Shown here: piece by piece, positions 25,121 through 36,111 of the stretch
How positions within the stretch are numbered: the first letter of the stretch is position 1
How the letters are laid out: the number at the start of each line of letters is the position of its first letter
Assembly (NCBI GenBank): GCA_950295325.1
Contig: OX485808.1
Location: 15,336,527 to 15,400,526 of the forward strand
DNA length: 64,000 bases
Source of the DNA: Polytrichum commune
Taxonomy: Eukaryota > Streptophyta > Polytrichopsida > Polytrichales > Polytrichaceae
Reading direction: 5' to 3'
Position numbers and translations under genes: made by a program
Notes under the pieces: model-generated
What the model was told of the DNA's origin: nothing
Seen by the model: the letters and a program-made list of their open reading frames with translations, nothing else
Databases searched by the model: none

Positions 25121-27779
25121 ATCGTTTTAACATGTAGGAAAATACACATAATATAAAGTTAATGATGTTTGGACTAATGATGGATTGGTATATAGATGAA
25201 TGCATGGTATCAATAACCAACATCAATAATGGTATCAAGGAACCTTCCCGTGGGTATTAAAATTGTAATAACCGACAAATATTGATATTTCATGTGTTTG
25301 TCAAGGTGTGAGAATCATTGCCCACTTGTGTTAATATTTGGGTCAATACCACACTAAAAGCATACCAATCATTTTCTAGGAGCTTGGCAAAAAATTACAC
25401 AAATAAAAGGGTTCATGTAGTTATAGGAAATGATTGACTTAGTTTGCCTGATTTTTAAAAAAACAATCAAATTAATGCCCAATCATAGAAGCTTGGCTCA
25501 CATGTGTTGTGATTCAATACATTAGCTTTTAGGTGTCAATAGGTTTAAACATGCATTGCAAAGTCTTTTGTGAGTGTTTTGTCTCACCATTCTAACACTT
25601 CTAACCTACAATCTTTCACAAATGCAACATATCTCTCACACATAGCAAACCATGTGACATAAGAGTTTAGGGTAACTAATGGGGGCTTTGGAGGTGAAGT
25701 TAAGGGTTCAGGGTAAACCGACCACCTTAGATGAAATTAGCAATAGCCATTCAAAAACTGCAAGAGAAACTTAGATGAATGCCTAATTTATTTTTAAGGT
25801 ATTTTGAAACTACCTGATTTTGATATATAACTTTATGGGTTGCCAAATTATTTTGGTCACTTTGATTAAAGCCTGCCCAAGCTGCTATGAAACTATGGTA
25901 TTCGTACTAGGGTGATTTTACTTAGGTATGTACATTATTGCACGGTATATAAACCGACATGGGTTATGGGTATTTGACAATGTTTTTGTCATTTAAAGTC
26001 ATATGACTATGCCACTGGGGTTATTTGAGGCTTGCAAGCACAATTTAGATGTTTGTGTGACATGTTGTCCGAGTCAAGTAAAAGCAAACACGTCACAAGT
26101 TTGTTCCTACTTGATGAGTTGGGTAGTCCGTACATATACACTACCACTTGTTGGTATAAAGGTAATGAGGCATAGCAAGTCACATACTCGGTCGTCATGG
26201 TAGGTAGCATGTGCGCATAACCTAAGTTGGGTGAAGGCTCTATTGAGCCACTTTTCAACCATGCTTTATAGGACTCAATGGGCCCCAACTTTGATATAAA
26301 ACTTGGCACCCATATGTTTGTGACCCCACCGCACAAAACCCCCCCTCAACTACACCAATTTGTCCTATTACTCTTGTGCATTACAATTCCGAGTTACACA
26401 TTGTCATAAGTTTTCATTGAGAATAACACTTGGTGTTACATGACAAGTCACAAGAGCTTAGATGCACAGTAAATGCTAAAAAAAAATAGTGCATTAAAAG
26501 TGCTTGGCATATTAACCTCCTAAGCAGTCTAGCACCATCTTGGCTCCAAATTTTTATCTTTGTAAAATGCAACTTGTATAGCACAACAAAGAGGGGTTCC
26601 CAACATATGTGTGTGTATGTGTGTGTGTTTTAAAAATGAAACGGGGGCAAGTCTAGAAGTGGAGGAGAAACAAAAGAAAAAAAATTGTCAACAAACATTT
26701 GGTGTTACATGACAAATCAAACATACCACAATAAATCACATGCTAATGCCCCCTTCCCACCTGACTTTAGCTAAGACTAAAAGTTGGTTCTAACAAACCG
26801 GCCTTCACACCATCGACATTATCTAGTGCCGAGCCTAGTTGGCAAATGTTGTGGCATGGCTTAAAAGTGGAGGTTTTAAGCCTCAACCACCGACCCTCCC
26901 ATCGGTACCTAAACATGAGGCAAGAATATAGGAACTTTAAAAGTGTCGCCTCCCACCCTTGTGATTGGTTGCTTTTTAGTCTTAGCTATGAGGGCACGAG
27001 GAGCCCCATTAACAAAAACCGATGGTAAGAGAGGTGAGTAGTAAGGCATTTGAGGATGGGACAAAAACTACCCAACATTCATTGCTTGGTAGATAAAACC
27101 ATGAACATGTGTGAAAGCTACTTAACAAAAACCTACTTGAAAATCTCCGGAGCAAGTTCTTGTAGGTGCATTGGGATAGTTGGATGCCTCCGCTATAACC
27201 GAGGGAGCTTTACCCGGTTTTTAGGAAATACTTTGGGTCTTAACTACTAAAGTCAGGTGGGAAGGGGGCATAAGTGTTGCGCCAATGAATTAAGTTTGAC
27301 TAGGGGACCCGATTTCGAACAAACAAAATACGGTGCCAATACACACACGAAACAAAAAGAAAGAAAGAAAGCAAGCAATATGTATCATCACGGGCTCCAA
27401 TTAATATAGGCCGTGTTCATTATAAAATGGTTGTCAAAGGTCCTCAGTGCAGATCCTTCCAAGTAACTTATCTTGCGGAGGGGTCAATTGGAGCATCGAG
27501 CAGTCATATCTCGTCAGCCTATCAGACGTTGCCACATGGTGCTGCCTCTATTGGGGCTTGCCACATCATCTGGCGTCTAGAAGCTCTTTAGCACCACTGA
27601 CGTTACCTCCACACATTCCCATCACGTGGCCAAGTGATCCTAACTTAACGTAATTCACGAACGAGTGGATGAACGTGAGTCCATGTAAAATATAGCTTTC
27701 ATATGTGTATTTCTATACATCTCATGACTCCAACCCTAGGGAGAGAGAGAGGGAATGGCTAGGGATTCATGGTGTCCAA
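25121..27779. other. Intergenic DNA, no gene recognised
   Basis: Only short domain-free frames occur. A (GT)n-like run lies at 26608-26630, and short inverted words around 26860-27250 suggest further decayed repeats. Confidence 0.5.
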
Positions 27780-28361
27780 GGGCCCGTTCACACAGGCTCC
27801 CAAGTCCTAAGTTCTAGCTCACTTGAGGTCAATCTGTGTGATCTCAGCCATTGAGAGCGTGGAAGTTGGGACTTAGGGCGAGTTTCCATGCATGCCACTC
27901 ACACATCAAATTCTAGTGTGAATAAGGACAAATCCGTCCACATGTAGAGGGAATATGGTGGGGTAAGGCTCCTTTGTGCCAACTGGCTACTCCCATCTTC
28001 TGGAATCCAGGTCCACGTATTAATCTCCTCCTTCCAGTTACCAAGGATGGAGTTCTAGACCAACATTGGTTCTTTTGAGTCTTCAACGGGTCTTAATTCT
28101 TCAGTGACCAACACTTGTAGGTTACAAATTCTTTAGTGGGTGCATGGAAGTCTAGTGGTCTGTGTCCATGGCCCTACGCATTCTATTGGGTTGCTAGAAT
28201 GTGGTTGGATGGTGGCTTGTGCTCAACTACATGACAACACCCCCGATCCACTATTATCTAGAATTTAGTGGGCGAGCATCCTCCATGGAAACTCACCCTT
28301 ACCACTTCACATGCGGTCCCAAGTCCCAAGTTGCAAGTCCCAAGTATGACATGGATGCCTA
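27780..28361. mobile_element. Decayed GGGCCCGTTCACAC-type Harbinger-like copies flanking a nested MITE
   Basis: A terminus-like GGGCCCGTTCACACAGGCTC begins at 27780, and related sequence (cacatgcggtcccaagtccc, catggatgcc) resumes after 28301. The same words occur at 15597-15660 and, inverted, at 17930-18110. The outer element boundaries could not be fixed. Confidence 0.5.
27873..28301. mobile_element. PIF/Harbinger-type MITE with TTA duplication, 423 bp
   Basis: The body is 27876-28298, flanked by TTA on both sides. The left end is GGGCGAGTTTCCATGCATGC. The reversed right end is GGGTGAGTTTCCATGGAGGA; the inverted match extends to a TCTAG-containing block about 45 bp in. No coding capacity was seen. 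A partial sibling lies at 21482-21700. Confidence 0.85.
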
Positions 28362-29130
28362 GAGAATAGCAAAAAGACTATGCATCAAGACTTAGACATG
28401 AAGACAATCTTGGCTTGACATGTGGATTAAACTAAGATTTTGGGCCTACTCCTTCATCAAGCGACTTGGGCCTGATGCCCTAATCACACACAACTAGAGT
28501 GCATTTTTTAGTAGGTGAATTAGTCCCTCATAGTGACTTTTATGGCAGGCCATCATTGTCCAACTTACAAGACAATATTGGAGATGGTCATAACCTACAA
28601 CTTTGACATCCACGTTCGGACGCATGGGGCCCACCACCAAAAAACTTGTGGTCTGTTCATATGGCCCAACTTTGCTGCTCTACAATTGTTTTTAGCCGTT
28701 GGAGAGGTAGGGCAGCCAAGCGAGCAATTGTACATCGCAACAAACCCGCGAAAACGGTAGAACTGCAAGGCTTTGTCCTTTCTTATGAAAGACTATAATT
28801 ATAATTGTACACCTTGCTCATGCCGGTCCATGGCTATTTACTATACCTATAACCAACTATAGTCAATTAGATTTTTCCAACACATCTTAGGGAACAACTA
28901 TAATTAACTAGATATATATAACTACAACTAACTACATTTGTTGGCAGGTCAAATCGCGAACAACTATAGTGACAAAAGGCAACTAGTTAACTACTAGTTC
29001 AGTTAGTTGGTTAGTTGTCCAAGGTATGCAAGCTTTCACCATCCACATTGAATAAACTGGATCACAAATAACATGAACAAGTAATGTTCAAGTGCGAACA
29101 CAAAGTGGTTAGGACAATTGCTCTTGAAAC
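28362..29130. other. Intergenic stretch rich in AACTATAGT-like words
   Basis: Positions 28785-29010 contain many variants of AACTATAGT, TTAGTTG and ACTAGTT, several mutually complementary, suggesting a decayed short inverted-repeat element. No gene was recognised. Confidence 0.45.
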
Positions 29131-29137
29131 TTGAAAG

Positions 29138-29638
29138 TCAATGCATAGTCTCTGTCCTACAGTCAATGCCAACAAAAATTGCTGAGCTGAACAAGGTGAG
29201 GTGTTGGTGATGAACAACTTGGCATCCGGCTATGGTGGCATCCCCAACTATTTCACATCCGGAAGTTGACGGAAAGTTGGTGTGATGGGGGCATGAGACC
29301 TGGTCATGCAATTCAGAACTTGAGGTCTCGTAGTCCGGGTCTCCTGGTCCTAAACCTCCGTTCCCATGTATTTCGGGTACATCATGGGGAACGCGACCCG
29401 AATATTTTCGGGCAGCTGCCCGAGGAACCGACTGTGGATTGAGTTTAGGGCTTTTCGGAATGGTGTCGATGTCTCCTTTCTCCACCCGCCCGCGTTGTGC
29501 AAAGCCCAAGAGTGCAGTTGCTCTCTCCGGTCGCTTGCGTCGTGCACCGAAGGTTGCTGTTTGTTGCATCCCTCGTGAATCCCTCGTGAATCCCTCGTGA
29601 ATTACGCATTTAGAATCGGTTCTGTATCTGTCTTCCAA
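29138..29638 (-). pseudogene. Unrecognised coding-like frame, 166 codons
   Basis: This GC-richer stretch has an open minus-strand frame ending in an Asp/Cys/Thr-rich tail. I see no family motif, and an overlapping plus-strand frame is also open, so coding status is uncertain. It contains a perfect 16-bp palindrome at 29408-29423 (TCGGGCAGCTGCCCGA) and a triplicated TCCCTCGTGAA unit at about 29567-29600. Its end resembles the repeat at 14880-14915, favouring a transposable-element origin. Confidence 0.25.
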
Positions 29639-29739
29639 GAAGATTCACATTGCATTTGATTCCTTGAGACGAATTTGATGGTGATGCAACTGAAGCCACA
29701 AATAATTCCCTCTCTGTGGAGGCCAGTATGTGACAGGGA

Positions 29740-30300
29740 TCATTCCGCAGTCGAGCAATGTCAGTACACCAAGAACATTACATCATGGGTTAAGGAATTG
29801 ACACTTGCTAAGGTCCTCAATAATAGTATGCATATCTGATTCGCAAGCTCGTAGGTTTTATCGTATTTAGTCAAAAAAACCTTGGGTGAAACTTTTAAAG
29901 CTACTTCTGACGCGCGAAGCGAAGCTCTTCTTTTCGAGTTACAACAGTCCATGAGTTCTCGAGAAGCTATGTTGTCCGAGTTGAAGCATCGGCGTGAAAT
30001 GTAGTATTGTCTTGCGTTTAAGTATGCCAGTGACTGGAAAAATTTAAGTGCAAACAGACAGTGCGAAGGTGTGTTTAGGGTAACAAGTAGAGAAAATGTT
30101 CTCGTGTTGCTATGAAAAGGTGTTGACACGAGCTTGAGGCACTCTTTCTCCTATTCGCTTATGAACCTTTTTTGGGTGCAGCTGTTGAGAGCCACTGGGA
30201 GGATAGACATTCCTTTGTGGTACAAAGCGGGTGCCTATAACTTCGACTTTGCAAACACCAGAAGTCTTTTCCTTGTGCAGCTCATCTCAATGGGGTAAGA
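29740..30300 (+). pseudogene. Unrecognised broken coding-like sequence
   Basis: Translation of the plus strand gives protein-like stretches (for example [20 protein letters not shown] at about 29900-29960, and IDIPLWYKAGAYNFDFANTR at about 30205-30265) interrupted by stops and frame changes. No domain was recognised. It may be a gene fragment captured by a transposon or a decayed gene. Confidence 0.3.
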
Positions 30301-30843
30301 AATTCTGGACTCGTAATAACTACACTAAACATCCGATTTTATTCACAGACAGTGTTTTTCTGTCTATAGTTTTGGCCTGCTCATGTTCTTCATAATCTGG
30401 TAGTTTATATGCACGAATCATATGATGACACGAGATTGTTACAAGAACAGAGGGGCACAGTAGCTGCATCTGCAAACAAGCACATTTTTTTTATTTGAGA
30501 TCATCTATCCATACTTTAGACATCTTAAACATCGAGTCTGAAGGTATTTGGGCTCTGTAGATTTCTAGTACATCTGCAGTGACGTAAAAATCTTGGATTT
30601 CCACATCTCCTCTCTACGTTCACACGCGGCCAAATGAGCGGTCCATAATGGCGACCCTTATTTTCCTGTACATAAAATCTACATTGCGGTAAGGAGGTAG
30701 ATGTAGAATTCCAAAGCACGTAGATGATTGGATTAGTGGCTCATCAGCTCTATCCAGTGATGAAAGCTGCCAGTCGGGCCCTCTCTGCAAAAGTGAGTCG
30801 TGTCACACTCTTGAAACATCTGCCTTAGGTCTTGATGTATAGA

Positions 30844-31290
30844 TTATTGGAATTTGCAAGCAGCAAGGAATTCCGCAGCTCCCATGGCACTCTTGCCACT
30901 AAAGATCACCCTCACATATGGTGCGAGGTTGTCCAATGCTTGCTTCATTCCTTCCTTATCCTTGGGAAGGACAGAATTTGGGGCGCTGAGCGCATCCGAG
31001 TGGAACCCCTCCCGCATAGTCTTCCCAACCTCCACCCGGCCAACAAATAAACGACTGTAAATTATAGATCCAAGTTTCTCCTGTACTTGTTGGTGCCACT
31101 TGTGCACATCCAGAGACACATTCTTGAATGTCCGTCCAATGCCATTTACCCACCTTGTCGTTTGCTAGGTCATCCACCAACTCCACTGCTTCTGTGTAGC
31201 TTCTCCTCAATGGGTCAAGGATTGACCATGTGGAGCCCCAACCCAGACAAAAGTCCCTCTCTAGGGCTACGCTAGTGTCTTGACATGGTC
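30844..31290 (-). pseudogene. Unrecognised coding-like sequence with one frame break
   Basis: On the minus strand, a frame from about 31290 to 31150 (containing WSILDPLRRSYTEAVELVDD) is followed, after a frame shift near 31150, by a continuous frame to the stop at 30844 (containing NVSLDVHKWHQQVQEKLGSI, then FSGKSAMGAAEFLAACKFQ). Residue composition is that of a real soluble protein (balanced charged and hydrophobic residues, few Cys or low-complexity runs). No family was recognised. The frame change may be a lesion or an unrecognised intron. It probably belongs with the minus-strand fragments at 31747-31972 and 32308-32650. Confidence 0.45.
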
Positions 31291-31746
31291 ATGAGATAGG
31301 TTGTCGGACACCGGAATGGCATTGCAGACCATAAGAGAACTACTGATTTACTCCAATCTTGTGTAATGCCAACATATAAGAGTAAACAACCAAGCATATG
31401 TGTCTGCAAGAGGATTGCTAATTAGATACGTTTAGTCAAATTAATATGAATTGATATAGTATAGTTAATACAATTAATACAATATGCACCACGCACATAC
31501 AGTCAATGTAGTATAGAGTGAACACTGTCCATATAATTGATACAATATCTGTATTGCACTGCTAGAAATTAGATGTCTGGTAACAGTATCTTACTGCTGG
31601 TAACTGGATATATGGTCTTGTAAGCGTGCTGTCCGGTTTTGGATGAAATTTTTTTTCTTGTAAATTATCCGTGTATTCAAATATTGTGTTGTAGTAAAAA
31701 GGACTTGTCTAGAAGTGCTTCCATGCGTTGCTTAGCCAACAATCTC

Positions 31747-31972
31747 TCAGGCCTTTAACATCAACTGTTTCATTTTCATAAATCCCAGCTTGTGAAATGA
31801 CTCGACAATAGGTTTGTGGAAGGAATTGTCTGTTGCGTTGCATGCCTCCCAGTGCATTTGGAAGGCTTGCAGCTCCTTCTCTTGATATACCTTTGCATCA
31901 AATTGTATGCATGTGAATGACTCACGAGTCTTTATCCCATCCAGATGGTAGAGATAGGTGACATGGTAATTT
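31747..31972 (-). pseudogene. Unrecognised coding-like fragment, about 75 codons
   Basis: A minus-strand frame bounded by stops reads like a folded protein (YLYHLDGIKTRESFTCIQFD, then FQMHWEACNATDNSFHKPIV) and ends at TGA at 31749-31747. No domain was recognised. It lies between two other coding-like minus-strand fragments of similar character, so the three may be remains of one gene or captured segment. Confidence 0.4.
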
Positions 31973-32122
31973 CAAATCAGACCTCTCAGTCAATACCATT
32001 CATATCATGGTTCACTGAATATTGTCCTCACCTGGATTTTAGTTGATGGGATTGCTCCAACACTTTGCCGGCAACCTTGAACACTTTTGTTTCCAAATAC
32101 AGTTGATAAGCAAGTAGGGCTT

Positions 32123-32307
32123 CATAACATCACTCAGCTGATGAGCTGAACATAGCTCATCATCAGCTGATGTTCAGCTGAACACAGCTCATCAGCTGAT
32201 GGCAGGGCAGCTGATGTTCAGCTGAACATAGCTCACATCAGCTGATGAGCTATATTCAGCTGATGGCAGGGCAGCTGAACATAGCTCATCAGCTGAGTAA
32301 TGTTATG
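32123..32307. repeat. 185-bp fold-back made of CAGCTGATG/AGCTGAACAT words
   Basis: The outer arms are CATAACATCACTCAGCTGAT at 32123 and its inverted match ending ATGTTATG at 32307. The inside is an array of CAGCTGATGAGCT, GTTCAGCTGAACA and GGCAGGGCAGCTGA words that can pair in several registers. A perfect 16-bp palindrome (ATGTTCAGCTGAACAT) lies near the centre at 32214-32229. The unit could form a long hairpin. It abuts the coding-like fragment at 32308-32650. Confidence 0.85.
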
Positions 32308-32650
32308 TTGGTCAAGTTCTCCCCTTTTTTGTATGAGTGCCTCCTCCTCTTGGCTTTCGTCATCTATCTCACACATCCTTCTCTCCTGTTGCAATGTCAA
32401 TCCAGCGAACTCTGGAAAGGAAGAAAGCTTTGTAGGTTGGTGTCTGATGGGGTCACCATGGTAGGTGTGCCCGACCTCCCAAATGCTGTTGCAAAGGCAT
32501 GAGCAATGCTCAACGGCAGCATCAAACATATCCCATGTTTGCCAAAAGGGCTTGGCCTGAATCTCAAACTCTCTCTTGACGTCAATCTCTGCATACATGG
32601 ACATACCCTTGTGTGAAAGCATTCGGCAGAGCAAGGTGTCACTACACTAA
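32308..32650 (-). pseudogene. Unrecognised coding-like fragment next to the fold-back
   Basis: A minus-strand frame of about 110 codons upstream of the fold-back includes FEIQAKPFWQTWDMFDAAVE and an acidic-to-basic tail (CEIDDESQEEEALIQKR). It runs directly into the fold-back repeat. No family was recognised. It may be part of the same decayed gene as 31747-31972 and 30844-31290. Confidence 0.4.
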
Positions 32651-32712
32651 ATATGATATTTAGTGTCACCAATTTTAATCGTCTTGCTCAATACTAATTG
32701 TAAAGCCTTTTC
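32645..32712. mobile_element. Solo end of the CACTAAATATGATATTTAGTG MITE
   Basis: After TA, the sequence CACTAAATATGATATTTAGT followed by caccaattttaatcgtcttg matches the reversed right end of the MITE at 14132-14490 over about 65 bp. No second terminus was found. Confidence 0.75.
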
Positions 32713-32756
32713 ACTTATCTATGTTGATGATGAATAAATCTCTTGGTTTTCTTAAA

Positions 32757-33860
32757 CAGGAATGCTGAGCTGTGGAATGTCAAGCACCTCACGATTCTTA
32801 GGTAGTTTTCCTCTTTTGTAAGTCCAGGGTTAGGGCACTGGCAAATTGTTCAGGAGAGTGAGCAGAGTCAGTCGGGAGATTATGTATTGATTTGATTTCA
32901 CGAAATCATGTGCTATTCTGAGGTGTAGAAGAGGAAAACATAAAAGGGAGGAAAAAATTAGGATGGAAAGGTTTCTTGGCTAATATATCGAGTAGTGAAT
33001 TAGTTTCTTTCTGAAGGCATGTGATTGTTGTGCTTTTCCTGTGGTGACGTGGAATCTCTCGTTTTTTTGTGTTGGAAGGAATTTGAGCTGTAGTGTGCCA
33101 AATACCTCACCTCTTCATGGTCGTTTGTTGTCTACTGTAGTTAGGCCAGGGTTAGGGCACTGGAAATGTTGGAGATTGAGTAGATTGAGCTGGAAGACTA
33201 CTGTTGTACCTATGAAGATTGATTTCCAAACCCAACAGATATTCTAAGTGACAGCAGAGGAAGCAGAAATGGAAGAAATTCATTAGGCGCAGTCGTCGAG
33301 CGGATGGAAAGCTTTTTGGTTTTTTGTGCCGAATATCATCGATAAGTTAATTAATCTGTTTCTGAAGGTAATTATGAGATCCCTGTGCTTGATGCCTGTG
33401 TTGCGGAGGATTCTCTCAGCAGTTCTTTTGTCAGGAATCCCAGCTGTACCGTGTCAAACACCTCATACTTCCGAGGTATTGCTCTGTTGAAGTCCATGAT
33501 TAGGGCAATGAAAAACGGTGGAGGAGAGAGTAAGTGGAGTAGGTTGGAAGGATATTTAGTGATTGATATCACGCAAACAATACCAATTATGTGTTGCAGA
33601 ATAGAAAAATAGAAAAGGAATAAAATAAAATAGGTTTAGTAGTGCACAAGATGGAAAAGCTTTCTCAACCTGGGCCGAATGTTGAGTCGTAGATCAATCC
33701 ATTCCTGAAGGTATGCAATCTTGGTATTTTCCTATGGTACCAAGAAATCTCTGAATTCTCCTCGCAGGAATTTGAGCTGTGCCATGTCAAACATCTCAAT
33801 GCTTCCCTGGTAGTTGTTCTCTATTGATGTCTAGGGTTAGGGCACCGCAACAACAAAGGA
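32757..33860. repeat. Four diverged tandem units of about 320-355 bp
   Basis: Anchors of the form gctgtNNNNtgtcaaacacctca occur at 32769, 33087, 33443 and 33776. Each is followed by a gtccagggttagggca-like block, and in three units preceded by a gatggaaagctttNt...ctgaagg block (about 32960, 33300 and 33650). Spacing is 318, 356 and 333 bp. On the minus strand the anchor reads as a repeated peptide (EMFDMAQLKFL, EVFDTVQLGFL, EVLDIPQL), but stops break every unit. It may be duplicated exons of a dead gene or a satellite-like expansion. Confidence 0.75.
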
Positions 33861-34059
33861 GGAGTAGAGTGATCTTTAGAATACTGCGGTGTGAATAAGG
33901 CCCATGATGTACGTCCATGAGAACGAATTTGGATTTGGCGAAACATTTGAGGTTTTTTCTGATATAATACAGTGAGAGTACAAATACCCGTCTGGAGCTG
34001 AATGTGAATGAGTGCTGAGCCAAGAATTAGGGTTGTAAAACCTTCAACGGACATTCACA

Positions 34060-36111
34060 TTGTCAGGTCAAATTTGTAAGATTATACTACCACTATTGAG
34101 GCCTTGATAAACTTCGTGCTCTTGACAATTGTAATTAATGGTTTTATACGCTCCTATTGAGGTCAGAATGACGACAGTAGGGGTTTAAGATTCTGTGAAG
34201 GTTTACAAATCTTGGAGCAATAGGAAGTGCCTAAGATCCTAGTGGTGCTCCTGGCTCTTTCTTCAAGCAGTTTGCAGTGCTCCTCCGGATAGCTCAAGTG
34301 GGCAAAACTTTATTTTTGAAGCTCTAGTATAGCAAATCACTTCGTGAATGCGAAACTGCAGGATTGTTATTTGAGTACGAACCTCTGGCTGAATTTGGTC
34401 TCTGTCTTTTATTAATGGAGAGTTTAATATCCCTACCTCCATGAAGTTTGTTTGCAGACTTCTATTGACGTTTTTTTTAATCATCTAGAGTATATAACTT
34501 GCAGTGTGGGGGACACATATTTGCAGCATCTTTTGTGAAGGTCAACATAATGAGAGTAGGTTTTAAGTGTTTCATATTGCCCTTAAATGCCTGTGAGATT
34601 ATTTTTATTAGGTATGATTGTGCAGTGGGCTCACATTGTGTGGCTGGTTGGCGGTATGTTGGGAAAGGGTCACTGGATTGCCCAAAGTATGGGTGCTGAA
34701 AAATTGTGCTAGCTCTGTGTGCTTTTAGTTCTGTAGGAACAATGGATCAATTGCAGAGGATTATTGTCGAGGGTTGGATTTGAGAAGCATAGCAAGGGTG
34801 TATAGAAGTGAGAGTTTTACTGACTTTCCATTTCATGTAGTCAGTACTTCCAAAGCTTTGAAGAAGAGTCATGACGCTCTTGAACAAAGTTATTGAATTA
34901 GATATTGAGATGGAAGACAGAAAGCCCTCCGATTGAGCCCTCTGATTTGGTGTTATTCCTAAAAATCAACCCTTACTTGAGGTGGTTGTGTAAACAGTTT
35001 AGTCTTCGCCCTCCTGGGTCACCTCCTTCATTTTAGACTCGTACTTGTAAATCACATGGCGTTTAAAATGGTGGTTTCATTTGGTGAGGCAAAATTAAAA
35101 TTGAAGCATTAGCATGATTAGGGTGTGACGATAGGGTGTAGAGAAGCAGCAGGAGATTATATGCGCCATATATTCAGGTGAGAATGCGTTCAGAGTCCTT
35201 GTGGCATTCTCTAGCCCTAGCTTCCGCCCTTAACCTCGCATGTTGATCGCAGATCAGGTAGGGTTGGATATTGCAAGAGTATGTATGTGTATGTCTTGAC
35301 TATTTGGTATTTGTATTCTTGATGATCCTCTACTGTGTCAAAGCTGCACCTTCTCTTGGTCGCAATTTCTGGAATCAATTTCGGTACATGATTGCATATT
35401 CTCGTGAATCATTATGCTACAAAATTAATACAACCTCGATGTGAAACTCCGTATTTTGAAAACCAATCAACACTTGTCGAGTTTCTTATGATTATCAGTC
35501 ATGGAACTAAGGCATGATGGTGAAACTCATACAAATGTAGAAGTTCGACTTTAATCTGTATCAAAAATCACATGCCATGCAACAATCAGTACTACAATGT
35601 TAGGAATCTTTGGCAATCTTACCATGTAGGGAAACATATCTTGAGATGGACAAACCCTGATGAATATTGCAATATATTTGCAATGGATTAAATTCTTCTT
35701 GCAAAGCACTAAAGATATACACCAGAGCTGGAATTGTGTACCTTCTTTCGTTGACCATTTCATTCTTCCATCCATGGCTCCTTGGTGTGCATCTTTTTAT
35801 GAACTCCATTTCAAACTATGGGGTTGGAATTCTTAGCCCCCAACTGGTGGGGGGAGGCATTTTCACCAAATTCAACTTTGGCTGAGGATTGTCCATGACC
35901 CATGCAGCTTGGGCCAATGAGCGAGCCCAATTACACGGCAGCAACGAAAGAAACTCGGCACTAATTAAGTTATGAGTTGTGTGGTGGACTGAAGAGCTCC
36001 AAATTCTAGCTATGGTGTTGGCGATCATGTGGCCTATCACCATTCCAAAGCTTTGCCACACGCTTGAAATTAGCAGCTGAGACGAACTCGGGAGGCAACA
36101 GCAGCGACGCC
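34060..36111. other. Intergenic DNA upstream of sulfite oxidase
   Basis: No gene was recognised. The last 200 bp before the sulfite oxidase start become GC-richer (gcagcagcgacgcc) and form the probable 5' leader. The frame upstream of ATG 36112 is open back to about 36064 without another ATG. Confidence 0.5.

Noticed and set aside
33041-33612. Plus-strand ORFs in the tandem units as glycoprotein-like repeats (NxSC motifs)
   Set aside because: Both strands are about equally open there and every unit is interrupted, so I report only the DNA repeat.
36064-36111. 16-codon extension of sulfite oxidase
   Set aside because: It would start at TTG. ATG 36112 is the first ATG and gives a normal plant sulfite oxidase length.
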